DNA from: Phascolomyces articulosus
Taxonomy: Eukaryota; Mucoromycota; Mucoromycetes; Mucorales; Lichtheimiaceae
Length of the DNA stretch: 64,000 bases
Direction: 5' to 3'
NCBI GenBank assembly: GCA_025677815.1
Contig: JAIXMP010000010.1
Coordinates: 1,054,001 to 1,118,000, forward strand
The translations under genes were made by a program, and so were the position numbers. A model generated the notes under the pieces. It was not told where the DNA came from and made no database searches. It worked only from the letters and a program-made list of their open reading frames with translations. This document shows, in pieces, positions 58,015-64,000 of this stretch; positions within the stretch are counted from its first letter, which is position 1, and each line of letters starts with the position of its first letter.

Positions 58015-60216
58015 CTAATTTTCTCTATTTTGAACGTGGACCTTCAGTCCATGTTTCATTGCCATGACAAGTGATACAGAATATTCGAAATTTTGATTTG
58101 GTACCAGTGAGAACTTATACCGTTGTACAAGTGTTACTATAGCAGTGATCGACTCTAGTGTGGCTAAATTTTGGCCTTTTATATTCGAAATAATGTTTTT
58201 TAGTTACTTTATGCAAAATCATCTTAATCACCAGTTATATTATATTACAGAATAAGTTACAACGCACTACTTACCTATACATGCACGAGGGGAAACATTA
58301 AAGATGGGCCATTTTGCCTGTGATTCATGCCGTAATCTACCATCTGGTTGCAGCCATCTTTCCGGTTTGAATTCATTACAATCATCGCCCCATACTTTAG
58401 GACTTCGTGCTTGTGCATATAGATTAATAGACACAGTATTTCCTTTTCGAATTTTTGTTCCATCTGGCCATACATCATCATTTAAAGCATCTCTAAAGTT
58501 AACAGTTGCTGGTGGGTAAAGTCGAAGAATTTCATAAAACCTAAACAACATGATACATATACATTAGTTAATATTCAATGAGTTATCATTTTATCCTTAC
58601 TTTATAATAAAAAAGCCATTTTGCTTTTTGTTTATCGCACACCATATATTAGACACTTACACAGCATGGGCATATGTTAATTTCTTTACAATTTGATAAA
58701 GCTCTTTTGGGTCTTTTTCATCTAACAAGAGTGGTTGTTGTTGTTGGTCATTCTTGTTTTCTGGTAAGTAATTTTCAATTTCCTGGAGCAATTTAACTTG
58801 AACTTCAGGATGTTGTATTATACAAAGTAATCCCCACGATAACGCAGCGGCATTGGCGTCTCTTGCAGCAACAATAGATGAAACGATGAGATCGCGCAAA
58901 TCTTCATCCGAAAATTCTTCACCACTTTCATTTCCCTGCTCCATAGCAACGGATAGCAAATCATTGAAGCTATGACCGTTTTTAAGATCGTCCTTACGTT
59001 CCGCAATGATGGTATACGCAAAATCGTTCAGCGTGTCATAGTGCTGGTTAATTGATTTGGTTTGAGGGCCACGAAACACGTTATTGAATTTATCAATGAT
59101 CGGGGTAAATGGATTGGTAGACATATTAAAAACGTGCTGTACGCATTTATCGAACGATTCTGATACTGGAACAACTTCTTTAGATGTCAGAGTGTTTAGA
59201 TTTTTCCCAAATGCAATCCTATTACAAAGATATAGAGAATATAGAGATTTAATTTTTTTTTAGCTTACCATACGTTTCTGTTGTTGTTGTGTTTGCTTCT
59301 TCATATTATTTTCACGGCTATTTTCCTTAAGTACATATGCTATTATAACTTACATTACAAATGAATCCATGGTGTATTTTAAAAAAAGATCCTGCAGATC
59401 GATAATCGCGCCGTCCAATGCATAGTTATCCAATACCTTTTTTACCATTACATTGAGTTCCGTAACAATAACGTGTGCAAAATAATCTTCGAGTCGCTTT
59501 GTGGAAAAAATACGAACTGCTGCTTTACGATGATAGGCCCACCTATGACCTTCACTAAGAACTATACTATGACCAAAGAGGCCCTTGAGTGACGTTCTTT
59601 TGTCCAGTAAAATTTGTATATATTATTGTGTAAGTAGTAGTTTGATAAAAATAAAGAATATTATAAAATGTAAGGCTTACCTGAAATGATCACTCTTGAC
59701 GTAATTGGAAAAATTCACTATTGTTGGTGGCATCAATATAAGTAAAATTGTGTTTCGATAGATATATGTCTTTCCTGGAATTTCTTAGTATACCTCGAAG
59801 AAAATGCTCAATATTCTTTGGATCTATCGTTGTAATTGTTAATGGCAAACCTACTGCGGAAGTAACCCTATATTTATATATTATATGGATAAGCGGTTCT
59901 CTTTCTATATTATAACACACATAGCAATGTGAATAAAAACCAATATTATAGTCACAATAGTCATTTCTTACATGGTTAATGTATTCAATTTTGTAAACTG
60001 CTCATGTTGAGACCCATAATACTTTTCATAATTTGCTACTTCTTGAATGATACTTCCAATCAATGGAAAGCCTTTGATTCGTGGAATATTTTCGGGGACA
60101 TCATGAAAAATTGCACAGTCTGGATACTTTAAAACAAGCATACCAAATAGCCCAACAGCTGCTCCGTATGCAAATTTCGTGGTTGAAATCAATCGATCTT
60201 TTGTTTGATTCGACAT
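58015..60216 (-). CDS. cytochrome P450 B, paralogue of A with altered active-site motifs
   Basis: Seven exons on the minus strand join in frame to 527 residues: 60216-59972, 59867-59794, 59717-59681, 59596-59354, 59218-58661, 58540-58275 and 58175-58015. The first four exon lengths (245, 74, 37 and 243 nt) equal those of P450 A, so the two are tandem duplicates. Shared segments include LKYPDCA, QHYDTLN and YAQAR. The heme Cys is kept (about 473) in FNVSPRACIG, but the Gly of FxxGxRxCxG is Ser. The I-helix reads AARDAN, so the Thr that normally assists O2 activation (T322 in A) is Ala. ExxR is kept (EILR). The frame is clean, so it is not an obvious pseudogene. It may have altered chemistry, such as isomerase- or dehydratase-type, or be losing activity. 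Confidence 0.85.
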
Positions 60217-60776
60217 TATTTTGCTGATATAACTTACTATTATATTTTTATTTTTTTTAGAAAAATAGTAGATGATATGAGAAAGAAAGAAGAGAAGTTT
60301 TTTTTTCCTTCTTGGAAGAAATTTAAGAATAATTCATAATCTTCAATAAGGAGCATTGGCGTCATAAAGAAACCATAATAATTCTCTAATAATAAATAAT
60401 CAAAAGATGATTGAGATCAGCTCAGTCGAAAGGGGAGAAAGTGTGAGGGATGCGTGGAACAGCAGTGATCTTCTATCATGAATTTACAATATTGCACGGA
60501 ACAGAGATACAAAATGAACGAATATATACCCCGTATCCGTTTATGATAGGAAATAATACTCCTAGCCAGTAAAGGAGTGAAACATGATCCATTTCTTTGT
60601 ATATGCCAAAAACGTACTTTTGTTTTACAGTATATCATACTAGTTACTTGTCATCGTAGTTAGTAAAGATTAACGATGTCTATATAATCCCCTTATGTTT
60701 GGTTATTGTTTTTGATTATAAAACTGAATACTTCTCAGGATAATTGAGTTTTAATGGTGTCGAAATGTTCACTATA

Positions 60777-60807
<31 letters not shown>

Positions 60808-61793
60808 TAAGGGGCGTGTGGATGGGTCTACTAAATATTGTATCATAGTTTAAATCACCAATAATTTTTCAAACCGTAACTCAGGAGAAATGTCATGTTG
60901 AAGATACTTTGTTCCATATATATATAAATATGCACATATATTATAAGGATGATACCTACCACTCATTATACATTATGAGTACAAATGTGATGTGGTATTA
61001 TTTATCTCCTTTAATGGGTTGTATTAGGTTGAAGAAAGTGTGTATCAACATAATTATACTATATTGTCTTTTTATTCCATAATATGCTATCACTCACTAC
61101 TAGTAGTAGTACTTGATTGTTTGGTTTGTTATCCAGCAAAAGAGAAAACGAGGAGTTTATTATTTTGGAAGTGATTGAGCCGAATAGTAGTTTTTTGTTT
61201 AAAAAGTCAAGGGGCATTCCATAGGCCATTATCGATTTGTTGTGTAATTAAACAAGATGGGTGCGCCACATCATTCGTACTTCATTACAGTAAGCCTAGG
61301 ATTGTAATATAGCGATTCCATTGGGTTAGAAGTGTCAACACAGACATACATGCACTTTTAAAGTAGCCTGTTGCGAGAAAACTAGATATTTCTACTGATA
61401 CTTATGCAGCGCATAAAAGGAGAGAATACATAGTACAAGTTGATAGAATATGTACCGGAGAGTAAAGTTCTTTTTATTTTAGTTAAAGCATAGTAGTTCC
61501 TGAAATTTTATGCAAACTATACACCGCATTATACATAAACATTGTTACTGAATTTAGAGAATTGTAGTAGATTAAAGTTTATTAAAAGAATAAAAATGAC
61601 CAAATGAACGCTGCGTCTAATATAGGACATATCCGCTCTAGTCCGATCCTGTTGGGCAAAGTGATATGAAAAAACCTTGGGGTAAAAGGGAAAAATGATA
61701 AGAGGTCAGAAAATGAAAATTAGCTTTGGTAGTTTGAAAGGCTGTCGTAGAATAAATATCTAGGGGAGGGTTTTTTTTTAATTATATAAGTGG
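60217..61793. other. intergenic, AT-rich
   Basis: Upstream region of P450 B, with an ATT repeat at about 60780-60807. No gene is supported. Confidence 0.45.
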
Positions 61794-62256
61794 TCAGGCA
61801 GGAAAAGAAAAAAGTCTAGCTTGCTTCATATAGGGATTGTGAATCATTGCCAATGTTGTTGAGGTTTTGGTGACGCTGTGAGAAGCGATCGAAGGGATTT
61901 TCGTTGGCAGATTGTATCCATTTAAGTAAAAGTCTACCTGGATCAGGGTCTTTACTCGGTGTAAAGTCTTCATCCAGATGACAGCAGGAGTCGATATTAT
62001 ACAAAATAGCACATAGTTTTGGCCAGATACGAGGCCAATATTCTTGTCGATGCCGCTCTTTAGGTGGGTTCTTTGGGAGTTTGTTCAATACGTAAGATAT
62101 TGGATAGATGTTGCTGTTGGGTGGTGCTTCTAGTTCGAGATGCAAATGGAAACAAGCAGTGAGATGAGCTATAGTAGTGAGAGAATGTCCCGTGCACACC
62201 AACATCGAGGAGAAATGTAGTAGATCCTGTATAATTATGCTCCATATCTCTGCCAA
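61794..62256 (-). CDS. unrecognised ORF, 146 residues
   Basis: I do not recognise this protein. The frame 62256-61816 has balanced, non-AT-driven composition: LELEAPPNSNIYPISYVLNK, PKERHRQEYWPRIWPKLCAI, DSCCHLDEDFTP and GRLLLKWI. The N-terminus contains a moderately hydrophobic stretch. There is no clear splice signal to extend it and no known motif. Composition better than random, together with Trp/Cys content, argues for a real or once-real coding sequence. It could be a fragment of a repeated or element-derived gene, as small isolated fragments are common in such regions, but that is a guess. Confidence 0.4.
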
Positions 62257-62581
62257 TTGTTTTTTTTTAAAAAAAAAAGTTTCCTTAAAGCTGGTCTCTT
62301 CTGAGATGCAAGTAAAAGTAGTTTATAGTACTATGTTTTACACCATATTACACCTTGTGTATATATAGTCATGGTATCTTATCAGGATTTAAAATCAAAC
62401 ATACGCATATAGCATAATGATAGTTGTGCATTCCATAATAATAAAACACTGATCACTCCGTTTCATCATCCTCTATTATATCTCTGATTGTTAAATTCTT
62501 TTCCCGTAAATTTTTCCAACTGATATAGTTACTGGAGTTTTCGCGTTACATGCCCTACACCTCTTTATTTTTATCCCAAAC

Positions 62582-63410
62582 ATGCCTAGCTTAAAAAAGA
62601 AAAAAAGACATTCGAGAAGAAAACGAAATGGATTTAAGCAAAAACTGCATAGGAATAATACTCTAAAACAGTCATCAAAGCAGAAAACGATTCATACCTC
62701 AAATCTACCACAACAACATCGTGGATCAAATAACGTAACATCATTCATAATCTCTGAATCAAACATTATAAGTAATTCTAGTTCCCCTGAAAAATCTACT
62801 CTTGTGGAAAAAAAAACCTCAGATGGTACGGATCAAATTTATACAAAAGAGTTTTGTTACTTGATATGCCTTAGGTTGGCTCATTATTATAATTAATACT
62901 ATTACCAATCGAACCACTTATTGTAGAGCTACCAACCCCGTCAACCATTACTAGAACTGATAGTCTAACAGAAATACCACCATCGTCATCTTCAACAATA
63001 TCGTCAACTGCATCATTTGTTACTGCTGTGTCATATGGAAATCATTGGTACAAACATTATCTCAAAAGCCAAAAGTAGATAAAGTAAATCCATATATTCC
63101 AGATAAAAAGTATTGTGACGATTTTATAAAGCCACAACTAGAAGAAATGCAAAAGGAACTTGATAACATACGGTAGAGATTGGTAGGAGAAATTGACAAA
63201 AATGTATATCTTGAGAATTTTGTATATGAACAAAAATTAGCAATAGACCTAGTAAAGGATACTTATGACAAGTTTCTCATTGGATATCATGATCTGTTAT
63301 GTCGTGAGGATGATGGTGCAAGTCAATTAAAAGAAATTATGTACCAGCAGCGAGTAGCTCCAGTACTGCTTTTATTGAAAATAATACAATCTGCGACATC
63401 CATTATTTAG
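62582..63410 (+). pseudogene. decaying unrecognised gene (Lys-rich start, coiled-coil-like end)
   Basis: The start codon leads into a very basic N-terminus (MPSLKKKKRHSRRKRNGFKQ) and a Ser/Thr-rich stretch. A GT-AG intron (62826-62926) would join it in frame to ELPTPSTITRTDS and a Ser run. After YGN near 63040 the frame must shift by one base to continue as SLVQTLSQKPKVDKV and YIPDKKYCDDFIKPQLEEMQ. A TAG at 63174-63176 then interrupts the frame between NIR and LVGEIDKNVYLENF. The reading ends at 63410. One frameshift plus one nonsense codon in otherwise protein-like sequence points to a recently broken gene. No family is recognised. The 3' half looks helical and charged. Confidence 0.4.
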
Positions 63411-64000
63411 CTGCTTCAGTATGGTGATATTTTATAAATATAGACTTGCGTAATAAATTCATATTTGTCTACACAATAATACATCATGGATTCGGGGAAA
63501 GTATACCTATATACGTACTGATATCTTGGATTTTTTTCGATTGGGTGATAGCATGCGATATATACCCAGTCTAACAAAAATAACTAATAATAAACGATCT
63601 CATTTTCTCCCCTGTTCTCTTTCAATACCATAAGAAGAAACATTATCGTTATTCTCCACACTATAGAATAATCAAACACTTCCAAATGCATACTATTTCA
63701 GGAGCTTTTGCTACTCTTTATAAATCAGTGTGAACAAATAAAAAATTATTATCATTCTTACAACCAATAAACGAGTGAAAAGGAGGATGGTGAACTCGCC
63801 GCTATAATGGCCCATGATGCTACCATAAAAGGTAGGTATGAACAAGGCCAGCTTGTCGAGGTTGGAATGGTTTCAAGCTGAATTATAACCAGCAGTACTT
63901 AGTTTGATTTCCTCCTTGATGTAGGAAAGTGATCTAAAATAGCATGTATTGCTAAATCCAAATTTATTAATAACCATCAAATGAAATATATAATGGAAAA
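63411..64000. other. right-end intergenic sequence
   Basis: AT-rich DNA. A short open stretch at 63771-63881 (KEDGELAAIMAHDATIKG then RYEQGQLVEVG) looks coding-like and could be an exon of a gene beyond the window. It has no secure start or splice site. Confidence 0.3.

Noticed and set aside
1..64000. CRISPR arrays, phage, bacterial operons or organellar DNA
   Set aside because: No regularly spaced repeats, no ribosome-binding-site-led operons, and spliceosomal introns throughout.

Overview
The window is nuclear DNA of a filamentous fungus, most likely a mucoralean (Mucoromycota) species. That placement is inference. It rests on strongly AT-rich intergenic DNA, many short introns (about 50-150 nt, GTAAGT/GTATGT donors), a tandem P450 pair whose style suggests the zygomycete CYP509 group, an F-box protein with a repeat-like N-terminal segment, and a HET-like protein of early-diverging type. 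No bacterial, viral or organellar block was seen.

Layout. 0-0.5 kb: 5' part of an unrecognised gene running off the left edge. 0.5-6.2 kb: gene-poor, with a possible decayed F-box/LRR gene. 6.2-8.4 kb: arrestin-domain trafficking adaptor. 9.7-10.4 kb: possible membrane protein. 11.2-13.5 kb: nine-exon DHA1-type MFS transporter with two microexons. 13.75-17.5 kb: mitochondrial ribosomal protein mS35, a secreted GH17 beta-glucanase (convergent with mS35) and ribosomal protein eS21. 19.7-22.2 kb: myotubularin lipid phosphatase. 23.3-25.0 kb: KTR/KRE2 mannosyltransferase (GT15). 26.6-29.6 kb: AreA/Nit2/Gln3-class GATA regulator. 30.4-32.2 kb: AAAP amino-acid transporter. 34.45-34.9 kb: small one-TM protein with a GC-AG intron. 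35.4-35.7 kb: U3-like snoRNA. 36.3-38.3 kb: RMI1 with MluI cell-cycle boxes upstream.

From about 38 kb onward the window looks accessory. Three small Ser-rich proteins with a shared basic C-terminal motif lie about 5 kb apart (40.0, 45.5 and 50.7 kb). The third carries a frame break at an A-run. Between them are a HET-like protein and an F-box/LRR protein. Next come a GC-rich double hairpin (51.7 kb), a BAHD-type acyltransferase, and two P450 genes with identical intron plans. The second P450 lacks the usual I-helix Thr and a heme-loop Gly. The acyltransferase and the P450 pair could form a small metabolic cluster. The right end holds an unrecognised ORF and a decaying gene.

How they fit together. 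The left two thirds are mainly core functions: translation, wall and glycan building, nitrogen control, amino-acid transport, membrane traffic and DNA repair. The right third holds fast-evolving families and the least described material, chiefly the small-protein family and the divergent P450. Exon limits were set by hand from splice consensus and frame continuity. Every multi-exon model listed with exons closes in frame.
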